The notes under the pieces: generated by a model
What the model saw: the letters and a program-made list of their open reading frames with translations, nothing else
The model's database searches: none
Told to the model about the DNA's origin: nothing
Shown: piece after piece, positions 1 to 8,447 of the stretch
Position numbering within the stretch: the stretch's first letter is position 1
How the letters are laid out: each line of letters opens with the position of its first letter
Source of the DNA: Paraclostridium tenue
Lineage (GTDB): Bacteria; Bacillota; Clostridia; Peptostreptococcales; Peptostreptococcaceae
Assembly (NCBI RefSeq): GCF_015668515.1
Contig: NZ_JADPFO010000001.1
Coordinates: forward strand, 437,425-501,424
Length of the DNA stretch: 64,000 nucleotides
Reading direction: 5' to 3'
Position numbers and translations under genes: made by a program

Positions 1-243
1 ACAATATCTTCACTTGGTATAGCAGGTCTTCCAGGAACAGCTACAATGGCAGTTTCAGTAGTTGTGTCAGGTGTAGGATTAGGTGCATATTTCCCACTAG
101 CTGGAGGAATACTTGCTATAGATCCAATTCTTGATATGGGTAGAACTATGATAAACGTAAACGGTGCTACTACATCATCTATAGTAGTCGGTAATTCACT
201 AGGAAAATTAGATAAAGAAATATTTAATTCAAAAAATGATTAG
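1..243 (+). CDS. Sodium:dicarboxylate/cystine symporter family protein, C-terminal part (5' end outside window)
   Basis: Frame 1 is open from the first base and ends at TAG 241-243, giving the last 80 residues of a secondary transporter. The stretch SSLGIAGLPGTATMAVSVVV followed by IDPILDMGRTMINVNGATTS matches the conserved C-terminal transport core (HP2/TM8 region) of the DAACS family, closest in feel to cystine and dicarboxylate symporters such as TcyP. Family knowledge says such proteins import amino acids or dicarboxylates with sodium across the cytoplasmic membrane. Bases 2-242 are repeated exactly at 36,642-36,882, so this 3' end is the attL side of a prophage and was supplied or restored by integration. 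An ATG at 46 lies in frame but is internal, not a separate gene. The substrate cannot be told from this fragment. Confidence 0.8.
   Translation, partial: TISSLGIAGLPGTATMAVSVVVSGVGLGAYFPLAGGILAIDPILDMGRTMINVNGATTSSIVVGNSLGKLDKEIFNSKND
2..242 (+). repeat. attL: left copy of 241-bp perfect direct repeat
   Basis: Bases 2-242 are identical to 36,642-36,882. Identity breaks at base 1 (a versus t at 36,641) and at the third base of the stop codon (TAG here, TAA at the right copy). The repeat covers the last ~80 codons of the symporter gene, and the integrase gene lies directly inside it. Together they define the left end of the integrated element. Confidence 0.9.
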
Positions 244-273
244 TAGTCCAAAATATTAAATTGTAATCAATTT

Positions 274-305
274 GCCACCTTAAGTAAAATTAGGGTGGTT
301 TTTTA
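274..305 (+). terminator. Intrinsic terminator after the restored symporter gene
   Basis: CCACC (275-279) pairs with GGTGG (294-298), followed by a run of T. It lies inside the prophage, so the element brings its own terminator for the host gene it completes. The host's original terminator is at 36,886-36,926. Confidence 0.75.
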
Positions 306-312
306 ATACCAA

Positions 313-1410
313 TTATAACATACTCTCCCAAATGTTCACAATGTCATTATCAATTTTTTTACTAGATTTCAAATACGTTGAAAGAGTAGTCTCTATGTTT
401 TTATGACGTAATCGACTTTGGATTCCCTTTATATTTGCTTTATTCTCTAGTAAAAGTTGACCGTGAAGATGGCGAAATCCATGTGCATTTACTTTTATAT
501 TAAGTACATTTTTCATTTTACTTATAATCCAAGAGATATTTGGTGTACTCATATTATCAAAATTAGTATTAATACATACAAAATTATGATTTAACTTTTT
601 TTCAAGTATCCACTCTCTATACAATAATAATTCATTATATAAGGTATCTCCCATAATTATGTCACCAATTGACGCCTCAGTTTTTGTAGGAGATAATACC
701 ATTTTACCATCTCTGTATATTGCTTGTTGTCTTATATAAATTGTCTTATTTTTAAAGTCTATATTATCCCATTGTAGACCTAGTACTTCACCTTTTCTAA
801 TCCCTGTATGGTACATTATCAGAAAAGGAATATAGTAATTATAATGATTATCTTCTAAATAGTTTAATGCTTTAAGTGCATCTTCATATGTTATTCTATT
901 ACCTTCAGTTTTTTTAAACTTATATTTTAATTTAATCATTTTAGCAGGATTATCTTTTATATATTCGTAAGGAAATACAGCCATATCGAAAGCATATTTT
1001 AATACACTGAATATATTCTCCATAGTCCTTTTAGATATATCTCTTTTATAATGAATATCCAAGAACTCTTTAACTGTAGCAGGAGTTATGTTCTTTAAGT
1101 AGTAATGTCCCAAATATGGATTTATATGAGTATTTATTATAATTTTATATTCTTGTTGAGTTCTATATCTACAATTTAATAAGACATGATTATCATACCA
1201 GTACTTCATATACTGAGACACACTTAATTTACTTTCATTTAAGACTCTACCTGTATTCTCGAATTCAGCTAATGCTTGGGTTAATGCCTTTTCAGCTTCT
1301 ACTCTAGAAGAGAAACCTGCTTTAGATTTTCTTCTACGTTTACCATTTTCATCTTTTGCCAGATCGAAATAGTATTCCCAAGTTGCCCTTTTTCTAACAC
1401 TTCCTTTCAT
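313..1410 (-). CDS. int: Tyrosine-type site-specific integrase
   Basis: The 365-residue protein has the layout of phage integrases: a basic arm-binding N-terminus (about 1-55), a SAM-like core-binding domain (about 62-160) and a catalytic domain (about 170-360). Visible catalytic residues are R205 in HTGIRKGE, H310 and R313 in HGFR, H336 in RLRHKN and the nucleophile Y346 in STYLK. It catalyses recombination between attP and attB and, with an excisionase, excision. The gene sits at the edge of attL and points toward it, as usual. ATG 1410 follows a GAGGTGATG-type Shine-Dalgarno. No excisionase was identified; the small HTH protein at 7988-8191 is one candidate. The family call is certain; the target site is inferred from the flanking repeats. 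Confidence 0.95.
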   Translation of the reverse strand: MKGSVRKRATWEYYFDLAKDENGKRRRKSKAGFSSRVEAEKALTQALAEFENTGRVLNESKLSVSQYMKYWYDNHVLLNCRYRTQQEYKIIINTHINPYLGHYYLKNITPATVKEFLDIHYKRDISKRTMENIFSVLKYAFDMAVFPYEYIKDNPAKMIKLKYKFKKTEGNRITYEDALKALNYLEDNHYNYYIPFLIMYHTGIRKGEVLGLQWDNIDFKNKTIYIRQQAIYRDGKMVLSPTKTEASIGDIIMGDTLYNELLLYREWILEKKLNHNFVCINTNFDNMSTPNISWIISKMKNVLNIKVNAHGFRHLHGQLLLENKANIKGIQSRLRHKNIETTLSTYLKSSKKIDNDIVNIWESML

Positions 1411-1533
1411 TTCATCACCTCAGACATTAATATAGCACATAAATTTATTTAAATTCAATAAGTATAAAATGGAGGAATTTAGATATATGTGTAGAATTAA
1501 GTATTAAAACAAAATCAAGGGGGTATTGAGAGT

Positions 1534-2364
1534 ATGAATCATAAAATAGAATTTGATGGAGATAGGTTTTATTCAGTTTATAAAATAGAGATTACTGAAA
1601 ATCTTAATTTTGACGCTATGAAAGTATATACTCAATCTAATATAGATAAAATAAATAAAAAAAATGGACTGATTAAAATTTTAGCAGAGAAAGAAAGTAA
1701 AATATGTAAAAATGGTATAGATATATATAATAACTATATGAGTCGTATATATATAAAAAATCCTATAGTAGAAACAAATAATAAATTCAAATATGAAGTT
1801 CATATCAGTTATCTGAAAGAACTAGGTGTTACAGGAGATGAATTAAATAGATCAATAAAAAATCCACATACAAATGAAAAATTTTATGAATCATATAAGG
1901 AATATGTTAATTCAGTTGAATATGTAACAAAAGATATAATAAATAAAATAATAATAAATGAAAAAATAAAAATATTTAACAATTTATTGGAAACAGGACA
2001 CTATAATGAACTAGAAAAATATATAATTCAAAAAATACTTGGAGAGTATGATTTAAAAAAAACTAAAGAGTATAACTATATGATATTGAAGCAAAATATT
2101 GAGAATGTTGTATTTAACTATAGAATATGGGGATTAGAAACACTAGATACAATAGAAACTACATATTTTAAATATGAGGAATTGATTAACAAAATTAAAG
2201 ATGAAGAAACTTTGAAATATATAAATGAAAGTAAAGAGTATAATTTTGAAGAGGAAGAGCTTTTATGCTTGGCTTATATAAAAGCTATTGATAAGTTTTG
2301 CATAGATTTAAATTTAGAATATTTAATTACGAATGTAGTTAATAAAAAATATAATTTATTTTAA
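1534..2364 (+). CDS. Hypothetical protein between integrase and membrane protein
   Basis: The 276-residue protein is lysine-, asparagine- and isoleucine-rich and I do not recognise a family. It has no signal peptide or membrane segment; the second half looks helical with acidic and basic patches. The ATG at 1534 is preceded by AAGGGGG at 1517-1523, a good spacing. It is transcribed away from the integrase and against the leftward early cluster, a position where prophages often carry lysogeny-expressed cargo, so a moron role is possible but only inferred from location. Confidence 0.7.
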   Translation: MNHKIEFDGDRFYSVYKIEITENLNFDAMKVYTQSNIDKINKKNGLIKILAEKESKICKNGIDIYNNYMSRIYIKNPIVETNNKFKYEVHISYLKELGVTGDELNRSIKNPHTNEKFYESYKEYVNSVEYVTKDIINKIIINEKIKIFNNLLETGHYNELEKYIIQKILGEYDLKKTKEYNYMILKQNIENVVFNYRIWGLETLDTIETTYFKYEELINKIKDEETLKYINESKEYNFEEEELLCLAYIKAIDKFCIDLNLEYLITNVVNKKYNLF

Positions 2365-2459
2365 AGATATAATAAGCTTTAATTACTTAAATACCTTTTT
2401 GTTTGCTCCATCAATGTTTTTATTTATGGTATAATATGTGAATAAAAAGGGAGGTAAAT

Positions 2460-3053
2460 ATGGATAAATTTTTAGAAATATGGACAAAATCTTTAGATAA
2501 TGGAGAACATAAGAAATTACTTGAAATAGTTTTAAGTATATTTATTCTTATATCGCCAAGCTTTTCTTTTGTATTTATGTATAAGCGAGATTTATTTAAT
2601 AAACTAGATAACATTAAGTTAATTTTACTTTGTCTAACAATAAATATAAGCTTATTTTTAGTTTTTTACTTTTTAGTATTATGGGAAAGTTATCAAAATA
2701 AATTATTGATTAAGTTGAAAGGATTTTTAGAAATAAAGGAAAATGAAGGAAATAATGAAGCATTAGAAGAAAATGAGCAAGAACAAAAGGATAAAGTTAG
2801 GGAAGCGAAAATTGAAACTCTAATTAAGGTTACATATCTAATCTTTATGGTATCGATATTTCCTTTTGTAACTTATATATTAAATTACTTTACACATTGG
2901 GATGATAATTATAATAAAACTATACATAGTTATTATGTGATGGTTTTAACTATATTAGTGGTAAGTTTTTTAAAAGGTATAATATGCACATTTAAGTTAA
3001 AGCGTATAAGTAAAGAACTAAAAGAACATGATATTAAAATTAATATATGGTAA
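2460..3053 (+). CDS. Hypothetical four-helix membrane protein
   Basis: The 197-residue protein shows four hydrophobic segments: about 20-40, 52-75, 123-147 and 160-180. A strongly charged, glutamate- and lysine-rich cytoplasmic-type loop (about 80-120) lies between the second and third. GGGAGGT stands just upstream of ATG 2460, and a TATAAT at 2430-2435 could be its -10 box. It follows the unknown gene at 1534 in the same direction and ends before a strong bidirectional terminator at 3166-3221. No family is recognised. A lysogeny-expressed membrane protein, for instance superinfection exclusion, would fit the place but is not shown by sequence. Confidence 0.7.
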   Translation: MDKFLEIWTKSLDNGEHKKLLEIVLSIFILISPSFSFVFMYKRDLFNKLDNIKLILLCLTINISLFLVFYFLVLWESYQNKLLIKLKGFLEIKENEGNNEALEENEQEQKDKVREAKIETLIKVTYLIFMVSIFPFVTYILNYFTHWDDNYNKTIHSYYVMVLTILVVSFLKGIICTFKLKRISKELKEHDIKINIW

Positions 3054-3165
3054 AGAATAGATGTTAGACGATTTAATTATAAACTAGTATTAAGTATATC
3101 AATTTTAATATTATTTTCACTTGTAAATACTCAGAATTTCAGATTTATCAAATACAGTATTTTCA

Positions 3166-3221
3166 ATATACTCATAAATAAAAATGACTAATTGTCACAA
3201 CTATTTTATTTATGAGTATAT
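3166..3221. terminator. Bidirectional terminator between convergent genes
   Basis: Perfect 18-bp inverted arms at 3166-3183 and 3204-3221 surround a 20-base loop, with A-rich and T-rich ends inside the stem. It lies between the rightward gene ending at 3053 and the leftward gene ending at 3241. Confidence 0.8.
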
Positions 3222-3240
3222 AATATCATACAAATATAAT

Positions 3241-4857
3241 CTAACATTTAAAAAATCTATACGCTGCATATCCATCTATAGAACATGATGCTTTTTTTGA
3301 TATATCATATCCAAAATGATTAAGTTGATCTCTCAATTTATTTCTTGAAATATTTGTATCTAATATATCATTAAAAAAGTCATGTAAATCTTCTATAGAG
3401 GTATACCCATTTACATGTTTTCTCGGTAATTTAGCTACTTCTTTATTATTTAATATATTATTTTCAATATATTTTCTTATCTTAAATTCTTTTTCATCAA
3501 CTTTAACTCTATTAAACATGAATATTTCATTACTAGTTAACATGAAATTAAGATGATTATTTAGTATATTTAATATATATATAAATGTACTATTAGCATA
3601 AATTTCTTTATTATTAATTTCTTTATTTAACAACAGAGAAGTTAAGTCTTTTCTATACTTTAAATCTAAACTATAGATTAAATCACAAATAAAATTAGAA
3701 GCATAATTTTCTTGTTTCATATAATATACTAATTTATCTAATCTTTGAACATTATCTAATTGATCTAATATATCGATTAATGTATCTGCTAATGTATTTT
3801 TAATTAATGTAAATTTACCTTTTATAATATTTATGTTCTTATTATCTTTAAAGAAATCTTCTATTGATTTTCTTATTGCTATTTTTGTATGAGATATACT
3901 ACTTATACTATAATCAGATAAATTATTATTAAGACTATCATTAAAGAATTTAATTTGATGCTTAGTTAATATCTTTTCTAAATTATTAAATATATATTTA
4001 TATAATTCAAATGAACTATAAACTAATTCACTATTATTTTCTAGCAATGTATCTAATATATGATTATGATCTTCTATAATTCCATCTTGAACTACATAAT
4101 CATAACTATCACTATCATTTGAATTATTATAGCTTGAATCTAATCTAAAATTATTATGAATAACTAACTGTGCTTTTTCTTTGCCATTTTTATTTTTTTT
4201 TCTGATAACATGATAATCATCATTTCTACCTTCATAAGCTTTGTTAAGAGCATGATTAGCTATAACTTTGTTTATATATTTTTTTACATTATCAGCTATA
4301 TTTATATCTGATAATATCTTTTTGAAATCATCTATATCTGTTATATCTAAATTAAATGATTTTTTTAATGATGTATTAAATGATTTATTAGAACCACATA
4401 ATAGTTCAAAACATAATAGTCTAGCTTGTGAGCGATGATCTTCTTCAAAGTATCTTTCATGTAAACAACTTTCTAATTTACTCATATAAGATTTTTCTGC
4501 ACCTCTAAATAGAGTGGAGAATGGGTGGAAATTAGTTGAATCTACTTTATCATATTTTAGGTAAAATCCATTTAATTCTTTTGACTTTCCATTTAGATTT
4601 TTTAAACATTGTTTTAGTTGATATTTATCATCTATATCTTTAAAAGTCATTCTAACCATTTCGTCAACTATACCTCTATTGTCTATATCATATAGATAAT
4701 TATCTAATACTTCGACTATTTCATACTCATACTCTTGTGTAGTATTTAACACTTTATTTGGGTTTTTGCATGTTTTTAATTCTTTTATATCTCCAATTGA
4801 TTCAATTTTTTTATCTCTTAATCTATTTAATTTTAGTAATTCATCTATATCAAACAT
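3241..4857 (-). CDS. Hypothetical protein with weak sigma-factor resemblance, paralogue of 5400-6527
   Basis: The 538-residue protein is the last gene of the leftward early cluster. Its middle contains a helix-rich block (VKKYINKVIANHALNKA), then a linker, then FNNLEKILTKHQIKFF and a following helix. Spacing and pattern recall sigma-70 regions 2 and 4, but only weakly. A later block (LADTLIDILDQLDNVQ to LLLNK) aligns by eye with a matching block of the protein at 5400-6527, so the two look homologous. The C-terminus (about 475-538) resembles a winged-helix domain. ATG 4857 has an AGGAGG site. A terminator at 4881-4916 separates it from the gene upstream. Function is unknown; a phage transcription role is inference. 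Confidence 0.7.
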   Translation of the reverse strand: MFDIDELLKLNRLRDKKIESIGDIKELKTCKNPNKVLNTTQEYEYEIVEVLDNYLYDIDNRGIVDEMVRMTFKDIDDKYQLKQCLKNLNGKSKELNGFYLKYDKVDSTNFHPFSTLFRGAEKSYMSKLESCLHERYFEEDHRSQARLLCFELLCGSNKSFNTSLKKSFNLDITDIDDFKKILSDINIADNVKKYINKVIANHALNKAYEGRNDDYHVIRKKNKNGKEKAQLVIHNNFRLDSSYNNSNDSDSYDYVVQDGIIEDHNHILDTLLENNSELVYSSFELYKYIFNNLEKILTKHQIKFFNDSLNNNLSDYSISSISHTKIAIRKSIEDFFKDNKNINIIKGKFTLIKNTLADTLIDILDQLDNVQRLDKLVYYMKQENYASNFICDLIYSLDLKYRKDLTSLLLNKEINNKEIYANSTFIYILNILNNHLNFMLTSNEIFMFNRVKVDEKEFKIRKYIENNILNNKEVAKLPRKHVNGYTSIEDLHDFFNDILDTNISRNKLRDQLNHFGYDISKKASCSIDGYAAYRFFKC

Positions 4858-4880
4858 ATACTAACCTCCTAATTAAAATA

Positions 4881-4916
4881 AAAAAATACTACTAAATTAA
4901 TTAAAATCTAGTAGTA
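4881..4916 (-). terminator. Intrinsic terminator inside the leftward cluster
   Basis: TACTACTA (4887-4894) and TAGTAGTA (4909-4916) form the stem. On the minus strand the hairpin is followed by a T run. It overlaps the stop of the gene at 4908-5396 and would reduce read-through into the 538-residue gene. Confidence 0.7.
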
Positions 4917-5396
4917 CATATTTATATCTTCATAAATTTTCTTAGAATTAGCTAATGATCCATGAAGGCTACCATTAGCATTTATCACACATAAATCTTC
5001 TAATTCATCTATTTGTATCCAATCATTTTGTAATGCATCATCACAATTTACAAATGAATAATCATTCTGTTTAATTGTAGATGTAAATATATATCCATCC
5101 TCATATAATTTATATTTATTATAGCTATAATACGTTTCAATTTCTTTATAAATAGTTTCTATATTTTCAAGTATATAATTATAATTTATATTATCTTCAT
5201 TAGCATCAAATAAATCTAATGAATTGAAAAGAGTAGGGTATAGACAATAATCTTCTAATCCTTCCATTTCATTTTTTAATTTAGATAATATATATTCAGC
5301 TGATTCACAATTACTATTTCTATTGTTTTTAAAATTTATTATATCTTCCAATTTATTTATTATATTTTCTAATACTTCATATTGTACATTTTCCAT
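4908..5396 (-). CDS. Hypothetical acidic protein
   Basis: The 162-residue protein is acidic and rich in asparagine, tyrosine and isoleucine, with no membrane segment and no motif I recognise. Its start lies three bases beyond the end of the upstream gene at 5400-6527, with GGAAG ahead of ATG 5396, so the pair is translationally coupled. It ends in an intrinsic terminator. It belongs to the leftward early cluster with the two sigma-like paralogues and could act with them, which is only a guess from linkage. Confidence 0.65.
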   Translation of the reverse strand: MENVQYEVLENIINKLEDIINFKNNRNSNCESAEYILSKLKNEMEGLEDYCLYPTLFNSLDLFDANEDNINYNYILENIETIYKEIETYYSYNKYKLYEDGYIFTSTIKQNDYSFVNCDDALQNDWIQIDELEDLCVINANGSLHGSLANSKKIYEDINMYY

Positions 5397-5399
5397 AAA

Positions 5400-6527
5400 T
5401 CATCTTCCTTTGTAATAAGCTAGTTTTAGTTTGTATGTTACATGCTTGAATTGATTTTCTATATAATCAATATTTGAATCTTTATCGTTTAATTTATCAA
5501 TGATTGGTTTATAAAATTTAGTATCACAATCTAAGATTAGATCAAGTAATAGATCGCTTGTTTTATTATTCTTTTTTATAAATTCTATTAATGTATTAAA
5601 TATTTGTTCATTTGTTCTTTGAGACAATATAATATCTAATGACTTCTTATAATCAGATGTTAATTCTATAGATTCTAACTTAGAATCTTCATTCAATTTA
5701 ATTTTTACATTTTTATCTATACTTAATTTTCTAATAAATCTATCTCTAATTTGTGCGTCTGTTTTATAATTTCTCGTAGTTGCAGATTTTAAATAATATC
5801 TTTGATTTGAAGTTAATAAATTCAAATTCTTAGCTAGATAAGATATTATATTTCTATTATTTGGTTCATTAGTATATAAGCAATTATATTCATCTGTATA
5901 ATATATAGCTAACTCATCAGAACCATTATAATTTTGACTTTTATAAACTATATAATCATATAAATTCATTACCTCATCATTGTTAGTAGATATAGTACTA
6001 TCAAAATTTGCAAATTTAACAGTTTCATATTTCCATACCGTTTTTCCATTTATAGTAGTTGATTTAGCTATGACAGATGATAATTGATTCTTTTGTAATC
6101 TTTTCATATTTTTATTAACTATTATAGTAAGAATAGTTCCACAAAATTTATTAGAAGTTTGTACATTTTTAAATTGACTTTTTATATAATTAAATCCAAG
6201 TTTATTTTCTAATTCTTTAAGAGTGGAGTAAAGTTCTGTATATACTAGAGTTTCATAAAACTCAAAATCATTAAACTCATTTATATCACTATAGTATATT
6301 TGTAGTAATTTTTTTCTTATAGATGAACATAATATGTTTAAATTTGATAGAGGATTGTCAACACTAGCTTTTAAACTTAAATATAAACCTTCACTATGTT
6401 TCCAGTTCACAGTATTATTAAAGTCCTTTTTATGATGATAGTTATTTAAATAAATATTATAAGAGTTTTCAATTATTGTGGTAGTTATATCATTTATGTT
6501 CTTGCATTCTTTTATTTTATCTAACAT
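5400..6527 (-). CDS. Hypothetical protein with weak sigma-factor resemblance, paralogue of 3241-4857
   Basis: The 375-residue protein contains KFCGTILTIIVNKNMKRLQK, a pattern like sigma region 2 helices. Further on it has NLNLLTSNQRYYLKSAT, which resembles the first helix of sigma region 4. Its C-terminal block (SLDIILSQRTNEQIFNTL onward) aligns by eye with the 538-residue protein encoded downstream. GAAGG lies about 12 bases before ATG 6527. Upstream (6528-6657) are palindromes and AT-rich sequence suited to a promoter and operator. I recognise no named family. The relation to sigma factors is inference; the relation between the two proteins is better supported. Confidence 0.7.
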   Translation of the reverse strand: MLDKIKECKNINDITTTIIENSYNIYLNNYHHKKDFNNTVNWKHSEGLYLSLKASVDNPLSNLNILCSSIRKKLLQIYYSDINEFNDFEFYETLVYTELYSTLKELENKLGFNYIKSQFKNVQTSNKFCGTILTIIVNKNMKRLQKNQLSSVIAKSTTINGKTVWKYETVKFANFDSTISTNNDEVMNLYDYIVYKSQNYNGSDELAIYYTDEYNCLYTNEPNNRNIISYLAKNLNLLTSNQRYYLKSATTRNYKTDAQIRDRFIRKLSIDKNVKIKLNEDSKLESIELTSDYKKSLDIILSQRTNEQIFNTLIEFIKKNNKTSDLLLDLILDCDTKFYKPIIDKLNDKDSNIDYIENQFKHVTYKLKLAYYKGR

Positions 6528-6531
6528 AATA

Positions 6532-6618
6532 TTTGTTTACCTTCTTTCACATGTTTTTATTGACAAGTGTAAACAATATCTATATACTTATAAACAAGTT
6601 GAAGTTGTTGCAGCAACT
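6532..6618. promoter_or_regulatory. Palindromes in the intergenic control region of the leftward cluster
   Basis: TTGTTTAC (6532-6539) and GTAAACAA (6578-6585) are inverted copies. AGTTGTTG/CAGCAACT (6603-6618) is a 16-bp near-perfect palindrome with one wobble position. The region separates the AP2-type gene from the sigma-like gene and has no coding frame, so operator function is plausible. No bound protein can be named. Confidence 0.4.
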
Positions 6619-6657
6619 AAAACTTAGATATTATTTACAATTTGAATAGTTTAAAAA

Positions 6658-7419
6658 TTAATCTGTTATCTCAACTTGATAATTATACATTGCAGTGTAT
6701 AATTTGGTTGGTATAACATGTTTGTATAAATCAGCTACATATTTAATGTGTAGTTCTTTTTCATGTTTATAACAAAAAAAAGCATCTTTAATTGTATTAA
6801 ACATGCCTAATTGTTTGTTTGTATTGAATTTTGATATTCTAGAAATATATTTATTTTTTTTCTTATGATAAGTCACACCGATAGGATATTTTCCTCTACT
6901 AGAATTAGATTTAGTAAATAAAACATTTATTGATTGAGGTACAAATACACATGCATCTTCACTATATATTTTATTTCCTTTATTTAATATATCTTTATCT
7001 AAATGTAATTTCTCATCTTTAAATTCATAACAGTTTTCATGATACCATTTTGCAAAGTTTTGGAAATTATGCCATTTTGAATCTACGCTACAATCTGTAT
7101 AAGTAGAGTGTAGTTTATGATATTTTTTGCTATAACACCTTTCAAGCATATGATGCCAGCATCTATATGCTTTAGTTGGAATTCCTTTTATTTTAGATTG
7201 ATATTTACCTACGCCTAAATAACCAACTCCATACACAACAGGATTATAAGGGCATTTAATTAGACCTTTTAAAAAATTATTATAAGTAGAGTAGGTAGAG
7301 TAATCATATTCTTTAAAATAAACTTTAACTTTATCAACAGAAATATAATCAACAATTTTCATTTTAGATCCATAAGTGTTATATCTGACTTCGCCAATTC
7401 TATCTGTACGTTTATTCAT
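6658..7419 (-). CDS. Phage AP2-domain DNA-binding protein, homing-endonuclease-like
   Basis: The 253-residue protein has three parts seen in phage AP2/HNH-like proteins. There is an N-terminal beta-rich segment (about 10-55). A central segment (about 85-145) carries W88, RCY at 94-96, the DC pair at 109-110 and LDKD at 140-143. The C-terminal AP2/ERF-type DNA-binding domain (about 176-222) starts at GKYPIGVTYHKKKNK and ends with a helix. Such proteins are common in phages, often mobile, and may cut or bind DNA. No complete HNH triad is evident, so nuclease activity is uncertain. The gene overlaps the control context of the leftward cluster and lies two bases from the gene upstream, indicating co-transcription. 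Confidence 0.75.
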   Translation of the reverse strand: MNKRTDRIGEVRYNTYGSKMKIVDYISVDKVKVYFKEYDYSTYSTYNNFLKGLIKCPYNPVVYGVGYLGVGKYQSKIKGIPTKAYRCWHHMLERCYSKKYHKLHSTYTDCSVDSKWHNFQNFAKWYHENCYEFKDEKLHLDKDILNKGNKIYSEDACVFVPQSINVLFTKSNSSRGKYPIGVTYHKKKNKYISRISKFNTNKQLGMFNTIKDAFFCYKHEKELHIKYVADLYKHVIPTKLYTAMYNYQVEITD

Positions 7420-7421
7420 AG

Positions 7422-7901
7422 TTAAATAACCTCATTTCTTAAGGCTCTAATAACTCTATTTGCATTAAGTTCATTTAACCAAATTATCGGAAATGTTTTA
7501 TCTGGATTAGCACTATCAGTATTGTATTTAAAGTTTTCTTCTGCCCATCCACGCCAACTATTTTTTAATGGTATTGATTTATCAATTACAGTATTGTATA
7601 TATTTAAGTTATTCATTTTTAAAGTTGAATCTGTACATACGTCTAATATAGTTTTATTAACTATTTCAATATCTATATTTAAGTGATTTGCTAAATCTAA
7701 GCTATTACATAACTTACCATGCAATACATTTTTACCTTTATTATTTACTTTTCTAGAATCAAAATTAGTAAAGTGTAATTTATTGTTTCTTTCATTGTAA
7801 TAACCTAATTCTTCTTGATTGATTAATGCATCTCCAGATACAAAAGTTTTAACTTCTACAGTAGTTTTATTTAGTATATTTTTTTCACTTGCTATTTTCA
7901 T
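7422..7901 (-). CDS. Hypothetical early phage protein
   Basis: I chose ATG 7901 because GGAAGG (7911-7916) lies nine bases upstream; the frame stays open to an ATG at 7946 that has no ribosome binding site. The 159-residue product begins MKIASEKN and is polar. A helix-turn-helix-like stretch around LDLANHLNIDIEIVNKTI is followed by a conserved-looking SWRGWAEENF segment. No family is recognised. It is cotranscribed with the AP2-type protein. A DNA-binding role is possible from the helix pattern but weakly supported. Confidence 0.6.
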   Translation of the reverse strand: MKIASEKNILNKTTVEVKTFVSGDALINQEELGYYNERNNKLHFTNFDSRKVNNKGKNVLHGKLCNSLDLANHLNIDIEIVNKTILDVCTDSTLKMNNLNIYNTVIDKSIPLKNSWRGWAEENFKYNTDSANPDKTFPIIWLNELNANRVIRALRNEVI

Positions 7902-7952
7902 ATTTTTTGACCTTCCTTTTCTTTCATTAAATTTATAATTGTTCAATTACAT

Positions 7953-7980
7953 AAAAAAAGAACTAGAAATTAATCTAGTT
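7953..7980 (-). terminator. Intrinsic terminator after the small HTH gene
   Basis: AACTAGA (7961-7967) and TCTAGTT (7974-7980) form a stem. On the minus strand it is followed by seven T. It ends the HTH transcript and lies just before the next leftward gene. Confidence 0.75.
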
Positions 7981-7987
7981 ATATTAC

Positions 7988-8191
7988 TTAAGTAGTTTTT
8001 ATAAATACATCATTGATATCTAAATTTAATAAATCAATTAATTTTAATAATTGATCTGTTTTATAGGGAACTTTACCTTTACGATATTTCCAACACGATA
8101 TTCTTGATACATCTAACAATTCACATATTTCATTAATCGAATAAGGGGATTGAGATATCTTTTTGTTTAAGAATTCATTATTTACTTTCAT
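7988..8191 (-). CDS. Small Cro/C1-type helix-turn-helix regulator
   Basis: The 67-residue protein is almost only an HTH_3-like domain. YSINEICELLDVSRISCWKY places a helix-turn-helix at about residues 17-38, followed by the usual ending of a Cro/XRE domain (LLKLIDLLNLDINDVF). The start is ATG 8191 with GGAGGT at 8196-8201; an upstream in-frame TTG at 8203 lacks support. It probably controls the lysogeny or early genes, and the palindromes at 8596-8618 and 8695-8710 are candidate operators. An excisionase-like role is an alternative for such a small DNA-binding protein. It is bounded by terminators on both sides. Confidence 0.8.
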   Translation of the reverse strand: MKVNNEFLNKKISQSPYSINEICELLDVSRISCWKYRKGKVPYKTDQLLKLIDLLNLDINDVFIKTT

Positions 8192-8234
8192 TTTTACCTC
8201 CAATAAATGTATAAATTTTATTAACTTATTTTTA

Positions 8235-8282
8235 TAAAAAAATGGATAGTCAACATGAAATTAATCACATTAACTATCCATT
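8235..8282 (-). terminator. Intrinsic terminator upstream of the HTH gene
   Basis: AATGGATAGT (8241-8250) and ACTATCCATT (8273-8282) are exact inverted copies. On the minus strand the stem is followed by T residues (A run at 8235-8242). It would end leftward transcripts that cross the 87-bp repeats. Confidence 0.75.
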
Positions 8283-8314
8283 GTATTTTATAATTTATCT
8301 GTTAACTTTAAAAA

Positions 8315-8401
8315 GGAGTTCTATAAAACCCCTTTCATATATATATCTCTTTAGAATGACTTTTTCGGCTACCTTTTGGACACACCAAACTTTTTATTAT
8401 A
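8315..8401. repeat. 87-bp intergenic repeat, copy 1
   Basis: This block and 8448-8534 share blocks such as GAGTTCTATAAAACC, TTCATATATATATCTCTT and GGACACAC in the same order. Spacing between all landmarks is exactly 133 bases. On the minus strand each copy has a short stem (GGTT/AACT-type) followed by T residues, and a five-codon frame with start and stop. There is no coding frame of useful length. Role unknown: paired regulatory RNAs or binding sites are possible. Confidence 0.7.
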
Positions 8402-8447
8402 ACATTTCATAAATTTATCATTCTCCTTGTTTCTAGTATTATAAAAG

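Noticed and set aside
46-243. A 65-codon frame starting at ATG 46 (and its copy at 36686-36883) as a small gene
   Set aside because: It is the in-frame C-terminal end of the symporter, which is open from base 1; the copy is the att duplication.
8315-8380. Five-codon frames MKGVL/MKVVL in the two 87-bp copies as signalling peptides
   Set aside because: Too short to judge, no export or receptor genes are nearby, and the frames may simply follow from the conserved hairpin.
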